Source of the DNA: Hyphomicrobiales bacterium
Lineage (GTDB): Bacteria > Pseudomonadota > Alphaproteobacteria > Rhizobiales > Beijerinckiaceae
Length of the DNA stretch: 35,513 bases
Assembly: GCA_015655535.1 (NCBI GenBank)
Contig: JAATEW010000328.1
Location: forward strand, 1-35,513
Direction of reading: 5' to 3'
Below the pieces are notes generated by a model. The model saw nothing but the letters and a program-made list of their open reading frames with translations, was not told the origin of the DNA and searched no databases. The position numbers were made by a program, and so were the translations under genes. This document shows, in pieces, positions 9,069-18,314 of this stretch (its first letter is position 1; every line of letters begins with the position of its first letter).

Positions 9069-9671
9069 ATGCGCTTTCGTATTTTTCCCGCCGCGACCGC
9101 ATTGAGCACACTGATCTTGTTGAGCCTTTCCGTTCCCGCCTTCGCGCAAGGCAGGCCGCCCGCCGCGCCGCCGCCCGGCGCTGGTCCCCAAGGCGGACCG
9201 CCGCCCGGCGCACAACCCGAACAGCCCGCGGTGAAACAGATGGCGCTTACCGATAAGCAGATCGAAGACTCGCTCGCGGCCAATGCGGAAATCAGCCCGA
9301 TCATCGATAAATTGCCCGAGGACGCGGCGCCCGATCCCAAGATCATCGCGCAGCTCGACGGGATCGCCAAAAAGCACGGTTTCGCCAGCTTCGCCGACTA
9401 TGACAATGTCACCGCCAACATCAATCTCGTGCTCGCCGGTTTCGATCCCGAGACGAAAAAATATGTCGGCCAGGACGTTGTCCTGAAAAAGGAAATCGCC
9501 GAAGTGCAGGCCGATAAGAAAATGGCTCCCGCCGAGAAAAAAGAAACGCTGTCCGAATTGACCGCGGCCTTGAAATCGGTCACGCCGCTGCAATTCCAGT
9601 CGAACACCGCCGTGGTCGGCAAATATTACGACAAGCTCAGCGAAGTCATGGGCGGCCAAGACAAGCAGTAG
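9069..9671 (+). CDS. Exported hypothetical protein with Pro/Gly-rich N-terminal region
   Basis: 200 aa; clear signal peptide (ATALSTLILLSLSVPAFAQG), then PPAAPPPGAGPQGGPPPGAQPEQP, then an alpha-helical domain. Confidence 0.75.
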   Translation: MRFRIFPAATALSTLILLSLSVPAFAQGRPPAAPPPGAGPQGGPPPGAQPEQPAVKQMALTDKQIEDSLAANAEISPIIDKLPEDAAPDPKIIAQLDGIAKKHGFASFADYDNVTANINLVLAGFDPETKKYVGQDVVLKKEIAEVQADKKMAPAEKKETLSELTAALKSVTPLQFQSNTAVVGKYYDKLSEVMGGQDKQ

Positions 9672-9708
9672 TTTTCAACTGACAGCTATGCAGAAAATGC
9701 CGCGGCGG

Positions 9709-11136
9709 TCAGCGCCGCGGCTCCACATTTTGATTGAGACTGAAGAAATTCGCAGGATCGTATTTGGTCTTGAGTTCGACCAGCCTGGCATGATTGGCGC
9801 CGAAGGCTTCACGAACCGTATCGCGGCCTTCGTCACCGATAAAATTCAGGAAATAGCCGTGGCTTGAATAAGGCCGTAGCGCTTCCGAAAAGTCGCGCGT
9901 CCAGGCGATGTGGGTCTTACTCTCGTCCGGATCCGTCCATTGCGCCTCGATCCCGATATTATATGTCGCCTGGCGATGCGCGAAGGCCGTATCGGCGCTG
10001 CTGACACGGCCGATCGCACCGCCGAATACTTGGATGATCGTCCGGCTCAAAGGAGATTGAGCCAGATTGCCATGCGCGACAAGCAAGTCGATGGCATCGT
10101 CGCTCAAGTCTTTCAAAAACGTCGATCTCCAATAATTATGCGTGCCGTCCATATTGGGCGGATCGGCCAGCGTTTGCATAGCCTGGTAGGGTATGGGCTC
10201 AATCGCATCGAAAATGTGCGATCCGAATGCGCGCAAAGGCTTCAGGATACGTTCGCCTTCGGAAAGATCGCCGCAATAGCAAGCCATCACGCCCACGACC
10301 GGCAGGCCCTCGGGCGTCGACAATAGGCCCGCGTAGGCCGTGAGTTCCTCCGGCGCGGTCGTCATAAAATGACGATAGAAGCGCAACACGGGCGCCGCCT
10401 GATCGCGCAGGTAAAGAATAAGGCCGCCCAATACGGTTGAAACCGGATGAGCCCGGTAAAGGAACGAGGTGACGATGCCGAAATTGCCCCCGCCGCCGCG
10501 CAAGCCCCAGAATAAATCCGCATTTGTCTTGGCGTCGGCGGTGGTGATCTCGCCCTCGGCCGTGACCACTTCAAAGGAAAGAACGTTGTCGCAGGTCAAT
10601 CCATATTTGCGCGACAGCCATCCGATACCGCCGCCCAGCGTCAGGCCGGCGATGCCGGTTTTCGAGACGACACCTGCCGGAACCGCCAAGCCATGCGGAT
10701 GCGTCGCGCGGTCGACATCGCACAGAAGCGCGCCCGCTTGGACGCGGACAGTCCTCGCCGCCGGATCGACGGAGACCTCCATCATGACCGACATATCGAT
10801 GACAATGCCGTCGTCGCACACCGCCCGCCCGGCGACATTGTGACCACCGCCTCGGACCGCCACGAGAAGATTTTGCGCGCGCGCAAAATTCACGGCGCTA
10901 ACGACATCGGCAACGTTCACACACCGCGCGATCAAGCCCGGAGATCTGTCGATGGCTGCATTCCAGACGCGGCGCGCCTTGTCATATCCGTCGTCGCCGG
11001 ACTGCAGCGCCTGCCCGCGAAATTCGCGCCTAAACGCTTCGATAGTGGCTTTGTCTATGACGGTGCCGTCGCGCCGCTTGAGGGTGTGAATTATCACGAT
11101 CTTCCTTGCCGAAATGGGAGGATGAGGGCGCCACAT
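9709..11136 (-). CDS. FAD-binding (berberine-bridge-like) oxidoreductase
   Basis: 475 aa; LLVAVRGGGHNVAGRAVCDDGIVIDMS, TGIAGLTLGGGIGWLSRKYGLTCDN, WGLRGGGGNFGIVTSF and a C-terminal YDPANFFSLNQN BBE motif. Start may be internal. Confidence 0.92.
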   Translation of the reverse strand: MWRPHPPISARKIVIIHTLKRRDGTVIDKATIEAFRREFRGQALQSGDDGYDKARRVWNAAIDRSPGLIARCVNVADVVSAVNFARAQNLLVAVRGGGHNVAGRAVCDDGIVIDMSVMMEVSVDPAARTVRVQAGALLCDVDRATHPHGLAVPAGVVSKTGIAGLTLGGGIGWLSRKYGLTCDNVLSFEVVTAEGEITTADAKTNADLFWGLRGGGGNFGIVTSFLYRAHPVSTVLGGLILYLRDQAAPVLRFYRHFMTTAPEELTAYAGLLSTPEGLPVVGVMACYCGDLSEGERILKPLRAFGSHIFDAIEPIPYQAMQTLADPPNMDGTHNYWRSTFLKDLSDDAIDLLVAHGNLAQSPLSRTIIQVFGGAIGRVSSADTAFAHRQATYNIGIEAQWTDPDESKTHIAWTRDFSEALRPYSSHGYFLNFIGDEGRDTVREAFGANHARLVELKTKYDPANFFSLNQNVEPRR

Positions 11137-11274
11137 ATGGAGGGCAGCGCGCTACGCAGGAATTGCAGAACCAGGCCGCCGCGTTACCGATGTAATGGCG
11201 CAATGAACCGCACTGGCCCTGCCGCGTTGAGAGCGGCGGGCAGAGGCGTCCCGAACCCAGCGAGAGGGACGAAA

Positions 11275-12543
11275 ATGGGCGAGCCTGACAGCGGCGCCTT
11301 GCGGCGCGACGAGACCGCGCTCGATTGGCTCAATTTCTGTTTGGCCGACGTCAAGGACGGACTTGGTCCTTTCCTCGCGATCTTTCTTCTCTCCGGCGAG
11401 CATTGGAATCCGGGCAGCATCGGGATCGTGCTGACGATCGGCGGCTTGGCGACCGTTCTAGCGCGAGGGCCGGCTGGCGCCCTCGTCGATACCATAACTT
11501 GGAAGCGCAGCTTGATTGCCGTCGCCGCCGGCGCCGTGAGCATTGCGACGATCGCGATGGCTTTGGTGCCGCGCTTCTCGCCGGTCGCTCTAGCGCAAGC
11601 AGCCAGCGGCATCGCGGATGCGGTCTTTCCCGTCGCGATCGCCGCGATCAGCCTTGGCATTTTCGGCCGGAAAAAGCTGACCCATCGCATCGGCCGCAAC
11701 GAGGCCTTCAATCATGCCGGCAATGTCGCGACGGCGGCCGTCGCGGGCGTCGCCGGCTATGTATTCAGTCCGAGCGCCGTCCTCTGGGTTGTCGCCATCC
11801 TTGCGGCTCTAAGCATTTTCGCGACGTTTCGGATCGACGGCAAGAGCATCGACCACAGGCTGGCGCGCGGCGCCGATGACGGCGATCATGGCAAAACCGA
11901 GAGCAATGCTTTCGAGGTTTTCATCGGCAACAGGCCATTGCTGCTCTTCACCATCGCCATAACGCTCTTTCATTTTGCCAATGCGGCCATGTTGCCGCTC
12001 GTCGGCGAGGAACTCGCCAAGACCAATCAAAATGCCCGTAGCCTTTTTATCGCGTCTTGCATCATCGTCGCGCAGATCGTCATGGTGCCGATGGCCATTC
12101 TGGTCGGGCGCAAGGCCGATCAATGGGGCCGCAAGCCGCTCTTTCTCGCCGGATTCGCCGTGCTTCCCCTCCGTGGCCTTCTTTATACGCTGGTGCAAGA
12201 TCCGGTCGCGCTCATCGCGATCCAAATTCTCGACGGAATCGGCGCAGGCATTTTCGGTGCGCTGTTTTTCATCGTCGTCGCCGATCTGACAAAAGGCAGC
12301 GGCCATTATAATCTGGCGCAAGGGGCGTCTGGCGCCTGTTGGGGCTTCGGCGCGGCGCTGAGCAACACCGTCGCAGGGCAGATCGTCAATATGTTCGACT
12401 ATTCCGCAGCCTTTCTGTTTCTCGCCGGATGCGCGGTCATCGCCCTTTTGGTGTTTCTCTTCGGTGTTCCGGAAACATTGGGATGGGCACCGGCAAAGAC
12501 GCCGGGCCGGCGCTCGGCCGCTGAAGCCTCGGCAGACGCCTGA
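11275..12543 (+). CDS. MFS transporter
   Basis: About 12 TM segments; in-frame ATG 11275 (MGEPDSGALRRDETALDWLNFCLADVKDGLGPF) preceded by a purine-rich RBS. The ORF-track start at 10693 runs antisense through the oxidoreductase gene. Confidence 0.88.
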   Translation: MGEPDSGALRRDETALDWLNFCLADVKDGLGPFLAIFLLSGEHWNPGSIGIVLTIGGLATVLARGPAGALVDTITWKRSLIAVAAGAVSIATIAMALVPRFSPVALAQAASGIADAVFPVAIAAISLGIFGRKKLTHRIGRNEAFNHAGNVATAAVAGVAGYVFSPSAVLWVVAILAALSIFATFRIDGKSIDHRLARGADDGDHGKTESNAFEVFIGNRPLLLFTIAITLFHFANAAMLPLVGEELAKTNQNARSLFIASCIIVAQIVMVPMAILVGRKADQWGRKPLFLAGFAVLPLRGLLYTLVQDPVALIAIQILDGIGAGIFGALFFIVVADLTKGSGHYNLAQGASGACWGFGAALSNTVAGQIVNMFDYSAAFLFLAGCAVIALLVFLFGVPETLGWAPAKTPGRRSAAEASADA

Positions 12544-12545
12544 GC

Positions 12546-13814
12546 ATGGAATCGAGCCTCTCGTTCGCGCAGCTTTTGACATGGGCGATCGCCGGCGCGG
12601 CCACGCTTGGCGTGATTCTCCGGCCTTGGAACCTGCCCGAAGCTCTATGGGCGGTTCTCGGCGCGGCGCTTCTGATTGTCCTCGGCCTGCTGCCGATGGG
12701 GGATGCGCTCACCGGCGTTACGAAAGGCACCGACGTCTATCTCTTCCTGACCGGCATGATGCTGCTCGCCGAAATCGCCCGGCAGGAGGGCCTGTTCGAT
12801 TGGCTCGCGGCCATCGCGGCACGTGGCGCCAAAGGCTCGGCGCATCGGCTGTTCTGTTTCATTTACGCCGTCGGAACGCTCGTCACGATCTTTCTCTCGA
12901 ACGATGCGACGGCCGTCGTCCTGACGCCCGCCGTTGCCGCCGCCGTCAAGGCGGCCAAAGCCGAAGAGCCCCTGCCCTATCTTTTGATCTGCGCCTTCAT
13001 CGCCAATGCCGCCTCTTTCGTCTTGCCGATCTCGAACCCCGCCAATCTCGTCATTTATGGAAACCATATGCCGCCGCTGATCGCGTGGCTGACGCATTAT
13101 GCGCTTGCCTCGATTCTTTCGATCGGTGCGACCTTCGCGGTCCTCTATTGGACTCAAAGCAAAGCACTGAAACAGAAAATCGCGACGGATGTTTGCGTGC
13201 CCAAACTCTCGCGGGCGGGGAAAGTCGCCGCCATCGGCATAGCGACGACCGCGGCGGCTTTGCTTACGGCCTCTGCTTTCGACATTCAGCTCGGCTGGCC
13301 GACGGCCGTTGCAGGCGCGGCGACAGCCACGGTCGTTTTGATCGGCGAACGAAAAGCTCCTTGGACCATGATGAAAGATATCTCGTGGAGCGTGCTGCCG
13401 CTTGTCGCCGGGCTCTTCGTGCTCGTCGAAGCACTCGGCCACACGGGCCTCATTCATATGCTCGGCGCGTATCTGCATGAGCAAGGCACGCATTCCGCGG
13501 ATGCGACGGCATGGGGCACGGGGGTGGCCGTCGCTTTCATCAGCAATCTGATGAACAATCTGCCCGCGGGCCTGATCGCGGGCAGCGCGGTCCAAAGCGC
13601 ACAGGTGCCAGATCAAGTCACCCGCGCGATTCTGATCGGCGTCGATCTCGGCCCCAACCTGTCCGTGACGGGCTCGCTTGCGACGATCCTTTGGCTCACC
13701 GCCTTGCGGCGTGAAGGCTTGAGCGTCAACGCATGGACATTCCTGAAACTGGGATGTCTCGTCATGCCGCCCGCGCTCCTCCTGGCGCTCGCAGGCGCGA
13801 TCACCTTTCGTTGA
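12546..13814 (+). CDS. ArsB/NhaD-superfamily (arsenical pump-like) membrane transporter
   Basis: 422 aa polytopic; FLSNDATAVVLTPAV, FVLPISNPANLVIYG, NNLPAGLIAG motifs of the ArsB/anion-transporter family. Starts 3 nt after the MFS stop. Confidence 0.85.
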   Translation: MESSLSFAQLLTWAIAGAATLGVILRPWNLPEALWAVLGAALLIVLGLLPMGDALTGVTKGTDVYLFLTGMMLLAEIARQEGLFDWLAAIAARGAKGSAHRLFCFIYAVGTLVTIFLSNDATAVVLTPAVAAAVKAAKAEEPLPYLLICAFIANAASFVLPISNPANLVIYGNHMPPLIAWLTHYALASILSIGATFAVLYWTQSKALKQKIATDVCVPKLSRAGKVAAIGIATTAAALLTASAFDIQLGWPTAVAGAATATVVLIGERKAPWTMMKDISWSVLPLVAGLFVLVEALGHTGLIHMLGAYLHEQGTHSADATAWGTGVAVAFISNLMNNLPAGLIAGSAVQSAQVPDQVTRAILIGVDLGPNLSVTGSLATILWLTALRREGLSVNAWTFLKLGCLVMPPALLLALAGAITFR

Positions 13815-13869
13815 AACCGCTGGCAAGTCACGATCACGATAGCGTGGGTGCCGCGCCCCGTCGCGGCGC

Positions 13870-14982
13870 TCACCTGTTTCCGTCGACAATGTCGCCGAAG
13901 AGGCCTTTCACGCCGTGCGGCGGCGCGCGCCAATATTGCGGCGGCGCATCGACCGTGCCGCCAAGCGCGGCTGCCGCATGCCAGGCCCAGCGCGGATCAT
14001 AGAGCATGCCGCGCGCGAGCGAAACGAGATCGGCCTTGCCGCTGGCAACGATCTCTTCAGCCTGTTTGGGCTCGGTGATGAGGCCAACCGAGAACGTCGT
14101 GAGTCCGGTGGCTTTCTTCACGCCTTCGGCCAAAGGCACCTGATAACCCGGCGCGATCGGGATTTTCTGCAAAGGCGACACACCGCCGGACGAGACATCG
14201 ATCCAATCGACGCCGCGCTTTTGCAGCTCCTTCGCAAGAGCGATCGTTTGTTCGAGATCCCAGCCGCCCTCGACCCAATCGGTTCCGGAGACGCGAAAGC
14301 CGACCGGCTTCTCCGCCGGGAAAACGGCGCGCACGGCCTCGAAGACTTCGAGCGCCAGGCGCATGCGATTTTCGAGCGAGCCGCCATATTGGTCGGTGCG
14401 GTGATTTGCGATCGGCGAGAGAAACTCATGAATGAGATAGCCGTGCGCGCCATGGATTTCGAGCGCGTCTATGCCGAGCCGCGCGGCGCGTTGCGCCGTC
14501 GCGACAAAGGCGTCGCGCACCCGTTTTATCCCTGCCGCGTCGAGCGCTTGCGGCGGCAGCTCACCTTCGCGATGCGCAACGGCGGAAGGCGCATAGGTTA
14601 CCCAGCCGCCTTCATCGAGCGGAATTTGCTTGCCGCCTTCCCATGGCTTGTAGCTCGAACCTTTGCGGCCGGCATGCGCGATCTGCATCGCGACGGCGGC
14701 CTTGGAATGTTTGCGGATCGCGGCCAGGATCGGCCGCAGCGCCTCTTCCGTCGCATCATTGTAAAGACCGAGACAGCCGGGAGTGATGCGACCGTCGGCT
14801 TCGACATGCGTCGCCTCGATGCAGAACATGGCGGCGCCCGAAAGCGCCATCGCGTTCATATGAACCATATGCCATGAAGTGGCCTCGCCGTTCTCCGCCG
14901 AATATTGGCACATGGGCGAGACGGTGACGCGGTTGCGGAGCGTCAGGCCCCGCAGCGTGATGGGAGAGAACAATACGCTCAT
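13870..14982 (-). CDS. NADH:flavin oxidoreductase / Old Yellow Enzyme family (NamA/YqjM-like)
   Basis: 370 aa; LFSPITLRGLTLRNRVTVSPMCQYSAENG, AMQIAHAGRKGSS, EIHGAHGYLIHEFLSPIANHRTDQYGGSLENRMRL. Confidence 0.95.
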   Translation of the reverse strand: MSVLFSPITLRGLTLRNRVTVSPMCQYSAENGEATSWHMVHMNAMALSGAAMFCIEATHVEADGRITPGCLGLYNDATEEALRPILAAIRKHSKAAVAMQIAHAGRKGSSYKPWEGGKQIPLDEGGWVTYAPSAVAHREGELPPQALDAAGIKRVRDAFVATAQRAARLGIDALEIHGAHGYLIHEFLSPIANHRTDQYGGSLENRMRLALEVFEAVRAVFPAEKPVGFRVSGTDWVEGGWDLEQTIALAKELQKRGVDWIDVSSGGVSPLQKIPIAPGYQVPLAEGVKKATGLTTFSVGLITEPKQAEEIVASGKADLVSLARGMLYDPRWAWHAAAALGGTVDAPPQYWRAPPHGVKGLFGDIVDGNR

Positions 14983-15033
14983 GATAGCTTCCGTATCGAG
15001 GACCGACCCGTCGAATATAGAGCGGCGATCCGG

Positions 15034-15417
15034 TTAAGCCACAGGCCCTTCGTTGATCTCGACGCGATCGGCATAAAAGGCCAGATGATCCTTGATCGGC
15101 GCGACGGACTCATAAGGCTGCTCATAGGTCCAAACCGCATTGGCTGCCTTGTCTCCGCCGATTTGCGGGACGCTGTAATAGGACGCATCGCCTTTATAGG
15201 GGCAATAGGTCGAAAGATCCGTCCGTTCCAGGAACGACATGTCGGCATCCTTGCGCGGAATGTAGAGAACCGCCGGGTAGGTAGATTCCCGCAGGATCAA
15301 AGCGTCTTTCGTATCGGCGATGACCTTGCCCGCGACGGAGACGGTGACATGCGTCTTGCTGGGTTCGATGGTGATGGGATGGGTCTCATCCGGGATCTTG
15401 ATAGTCTTGGTTGTCAT
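15034..15417 (-). CDS. DUF427 domain-containing protein
   Basis: 127 aa; ESTYPAVLYIPRKDADMSFLERTDLSTYCPYKGDASYYSV is typical of DUF427. Confidence 0.9.
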   Translation of the reverse strand: MTTKTIKIPDETHPITIEPSKTHVTVSVAGKVIADTKDALILRESTYPAVLYIPRKDADMSFLERTDLSTYCPYKGDASYYSVPQIGGDKAANAVWTYEQPYESVAPIKDHLAFYADRVEINEGPVA

Positions 15418-15448
15418 TTTTAGACTCCTTCAACTCAATCGAGCCGAT

Positions 15449-15567
15449 CCCTCATCCTGAGGAGCGAGCCAAGCTCGCATCTCGAAGGACGAGGGATCGG
15501 TATTTTCTTCGTAGTCAAAACCCTCGCCCTTCGAGACGCTTGCTACGCAACCTCCTCAGGATGAGGG
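15449..15567. repeat. Inverted pair of dispersed palindromic (REP-like) elements
   Basis: ccctcatcctgaggagcgag...ctcgaaggacgaggg (15449-15495) and the reversed copy ccctcgcccttcgagacg...cctcctcaggatgaggg (15521-15567); related elements at 22345-22449. Confidence 0.8.
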
Positions 15568-15596
15568 TTTAAGCTCCGGCCCATTGAGTACCCATC

Positions 15597-16342
15597 CTAG
15601 TGAGCCGTTACGCCGCCATCGACCGAGAATGACTGTCCGGTGATGAAGGATGCCTTATCCGAGGCAACGAACAAAATGGCCTCGGCGATCTCGTCAACCG
15701 TTCCGATCCGCTTCATCGGAACGTCTTGCGCGATATGCGCCATGCCTTCTTCGCCGCCGGTGAAGCGGTTCAGCATGCCCGTTTCGATCGGGCCCGGCGC
15801 CACGGCATTGATACGTACACCGACGTGCCGACCTCGATCGCCGCGGACTTCGTCATGCCTTCGACGGCATGCTTACTCGCGACATAGACCGAAGCCCCGC
15901 CGGCGCCGACCTTACCGTAAGCCGACGACACATTGATGATATTGCCATGATGCTCCGGCAGCATCACCCTGAGCTCGTGCTTCATGCTCAGCAACGTACC
16001 AAGCACATTGGTGTCAAAGGTCGAAGCATAGTTCTCAGCCGACTCATCCGTCACCTGATGCGGCTTGCCTTCGGTGCCGGCATTATTGACCGCCACATCG
16101 AGCCGGCCGAAGCGGGCGACCGTCTGATCGACCAGGTTTTGGACTTCGTCCTCATGGCGGACGTCGGCGCGGATGAATTCGGCCTCAACGCCAAGCCCGC
16201 GCAATTCCTTGGCGAGAGCCTGACCTTCCGCATCGCGGCGTCCGGAAACGACGATACGGGCGCCCTCCTGGGCGAAAGCAAGCGCCGTGGCGCGGCCAAT
16301 GCCGGTCAAAGCGCCGGTGATCAAGACAACGGGAGTAGCCAT
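15597..16342 (-). pseudogene. SDR family oxidoreductase, split by an apparent 1-nt frameshift
   Basis: N-terminal part MATPVVLITGALTGIGRATALAFAQ...SVYVASKHAVEGMTKSAAIEVGTS continues in another frame as (VRIN)AVAPGPIETGMLNRF...ITGQSFSVDGGVTAH. Adding one G near 15820 restores TSGVRINAVAPGPIETG. Confidence 0.85.
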
Positions 16343-16385
16343 GGAAATTCTCCTAAAAGGATCACAACATCGCGTGTTGTGATCT

Positions 16386-16409
16386 AATAATACGTACGTC
16401 CGTATTATT
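16386..16409. promoter_or_regulatory. TetR-type operator-like palindrome in the SDR promoter region
   Basis: aataatacgtacgtccgtattatt; the 18-bp core AATACGTACGTCCGTATT is a 16/18 palindrome lying between SDR and tetR. Confidence 0.6.
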
Positions 16410-16457
16410 GTTCCGACAAGCTGGAGAATTCGGTTCACAAACGCGTGAACAGACCCA

Positions 16458-17039
16458 TTAACGCAGTACCACTTCGAAAAGCACCCGCTTGAACCGATCG
16501 ACCGGCGCCGGGTCGCGCTCGGTCTTGGCAAGCAAGATGGCGCCCTGGAGAGACGAGACGATAAAGCCTGCCACGTCCTCGCAGTTCATATCCGCCCGCA
16601 ACAAGCCGGCCTTGGCGGCGGCCTTCAGGCAATAGGCGACGCCGGCCTGGACCTCGGCGAATATGGCCATAAGCCGATGCCGGATCGCTTCGCTGGACTC
16701 CACCACTTCGGCGCTAAAATTGCCGAGCAAACAGCCATTTTTCATGCCGTCGCGATTGAGTGCGGCCTTATTGGCCTCGATAAAATCCGCCAGCCGCTGC
16801 AACGGCGGAAGCGCGTCATTATAGAGCGTCGCGCGAATCCGGTCGCGGCTCGTGGCGAAATAGAGATCGAGGATCTCCAGGCCGAAGGCCTCTTTCGAGG
16901 CGAAATGATTGGTGAAGGAGCCTTGCGGCACCCCGGCCGCCTGAACGATGTCGCGGACACTCGCGCCGCTGAAGCCGCGCTCATGCACGAGCCTCAAGCC
17001 TTCGCTCAAGATTTTTTCGCGATGTGAAACCTTTGCCAT
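16458..17039 (-). CDS. TetR/AcrR family transcriptional regulator
   Basis: 193 aa; HTH segment MAKVSHREKILSEGLRLVHERGFSGASVRDIVQAAGVPQGSFTNHFASKEAFGLEIL. Confidence 0.95.
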   Translation of the reverse strand: MAKVSHREKILSEGLRLVHERGFSGASVRDIVQAAGVPQGSFTNHFASKEAFGLEILDLYFATSRDRIRATLYNDALPPLQRLADFIEANKAALNRDGMKNGCLLGNFSAEVVESSEAIRHRLMAIFAEVQAGVAYCLKAAAKAGLLRADMNCEDVAGFIVSSLQGAILLAKTERDPAPVDRFKRVLFEVVLR

Positions 17040-17044
17040 CGCTC

Positions 17045-17066
17045 TAATATGGCCGTCCGTATTATA
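17045..17066. promoter_or_regulatory. Second TetR-type operator-like site, directly upstream of tetR
   Basis: taatatggccgtccgtattata; shares CCGTCCGTATTAT-type half-site with 16386-16409 (core 14/18 palindrome). Confidence 0.5.
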
Positions 17067-17151
17067 TGGTCAAGGGGCGGCTGTTCCCATTCCGGCCGCT
17101 TTCCCGCCTCAAAGCTTCAACGCAGCCAATATCAGCAAAGGTCATCAATCC

Positions 17152-17739
17152 ATGGTCAACAGGCGCGCTTGGACCCTTTCTCGGGCCCTATGGTTTTCCT
17201 CGGCGCTCATCGCCCTTTCCTTTTCGCCGGCACAAGCAAACAGCCTGCTCAGCAGCGGACCCCTGGCCGATTTCCTCAACATCTTTCATCAGCAGGCCAT
17301 TCCGCCTCAGGTGGTGATCTGGAAGCATCCGGAATTCAAGAAGGGCGACATCGTCATCTCGACCACGGAGCGGCGGCTCTATTACGTGCTGGGCAACGGC
17401 CAAGCCATCGAATATGGCGTTGGCGTCGGGCGCGAGGGCTTTAGCTGGTCGGGCACGAAGATCGTCTCGCGTAAGCGCGAATGGCCGGATTGGACGCCGC
17501 CCGCCGCCATGCTGAAGCGCCGTCCCGATCTGCCGCACCACATGGCGGGCGGCATCGAGAACCCGCTCGGCGCGCGCGCGCTTTATCTCGGCTCATCCGA
17601 ATATCGCATCCATGGTTCGAACGAGGAAGATACGATCGGCGCCGCGGTTTCCTCGGGCTGCATCAGGATGACGAACCGCGATGTCGTCGATCTGTACAAT
17701 CGCGTGAAGGTCGGCACCAAGGTCGTCGTGCTGAAATAA
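17152..17739 (+). CDS. Exported L,D-transpeptidase (YkuD domain)
   Basis: In-frame ATG 17152; signal peptide then ISTTERRLYYVLGNGQAIEYGVGVG ... YRIHGSNEEDTIGAAVSSGCIRMTNRDVVDLY (HGxx...SxGCIRM). Confidence 0.95.
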   Translation: MVNRRAWTLSRALWFSSALIALSFSPAQANSLLSSGPLADFLNIFHQQAIPPQVVIWKHPEFKKGDIVISTTERRLYYVLGNGQAIEYGVGVGREGFSWSGTKIVSRKREWPDWTPPAAMLKRRPDLPHHMAGGIENPLGARALYLGSSEYRIHGSNEEDTIGAAVSSGCIRMTNRDVVDLYNRVKVGTKVVVLK

Positions 17740-17774
17740 GGCGGGTCACGCCCCGACGAAAAGAGTTGCCAGCC

Positions 17775-17801
17775 GGGAATAAATCGCCCCCGCAAGCGTC
17801 T
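17775..17801 (+). promoter_or_regulatory. Candidate ECF-type promoter (GGGAAT-16-CGTCT)
   Basis: gggaataaatcgcccccgcaagcgtct, 16-nt spacer between ggaat and cgtc, upstream of the lipoprotein gene in an ECF sigma locus. Confidence 0.35.
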
Positions 17802-17835
17802 CCTGGAGGAGTTCGACCTCCCAGGAGAAAGCCAG

Positions 17836-18225
17836 ATGCTGAAATACTATCTTCGCACGATCGCCGCCATTCTCGCTCTATCGGCCGGTCTCGCGACCTC
17901 CGCCTATGCCGACGCACCGGTGAAGACCGCCGCGACCGCCAAAGGCCAGACGCTTGTCGACGGCAAGGGCATGACGCTCTACATATTCGCCAAGGACACC
18001 GACGGAAAATCGGCTTGCAACGGCGGCTGCGCGGCCAATTGGCCGCCGCTCGCCGCAGCGGATGCCGACAAGACCTCCGGCGATTATTCGATCCTGACGC
18101 GCGACGATGGCGCCAAGCAATGGGCCTACAAGGGCAAACCCCTTTATACCTGGGCGAAGGACATGAAGCCCGGCGACATCACCGGTGACGGATTCAACGG
18201 CGCCTGGCACGTCGCCCAACCATAA
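17836..18225 (+). CDS. Exported COG4315-like secreted repeat lipoprotein family protein
   Basis: 129 aa; signal peptide plus GQTLVDGKGMTLYIFAKDTDGKSACNGGCAANWPPL ... DGAKQWAYKGKPLYTWAKDMKPGDITGDGFNGAWHVA, the duplicated motif of this family. Confidence 0.9.
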   Translation: MLKYYLRTIAAILALSAGLATSAYADAPVKTAATAKGQTLVDGKGMTLYIFAKDTDGKSACNGGCAANWPPLAAADADKTSGDYSILTRDDGAKQWAYKGKPLYTWAKDMKPGDITGDGFNGAWHVAQP

Positions 18226-18281
18226 GAGGTCCGGCGCCGTCTGCTAGGCAGCGCCATTCCGTCAAAAAAACAGAATCATAG

Positions 18282-18314
18282 AGCCTTGGTTCTGATTCCA
18301 TCAGAACCAAGGCT
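18282..18314. terminator. Perfect 15-bp hairpin between lipoprotein and ECF sigma genes (terminator/attenuator candidate)
   Basis: agccttggttctgat tcc atcagaaccaaggct; T-rich 3' flank (ttaggttttt) and A-tract 5' flank. Confidence 0.65.

Noticed and set aside
10693-11274. N-terminal extension of the MFS ORF
   Set aside because: Overlaps the FAD-oxidoreductase antisense; the ATG at 11275 has an RBS and begins the conserved protein.
12645-13889. 414-aa minus-strand ORF
   Set aside because: Antisense to the ArsB-like gene; charged, without family motifs.
13915-14877. 320-aa plus-strand ORF
   Set aside because: Antisense to the OYE gene.
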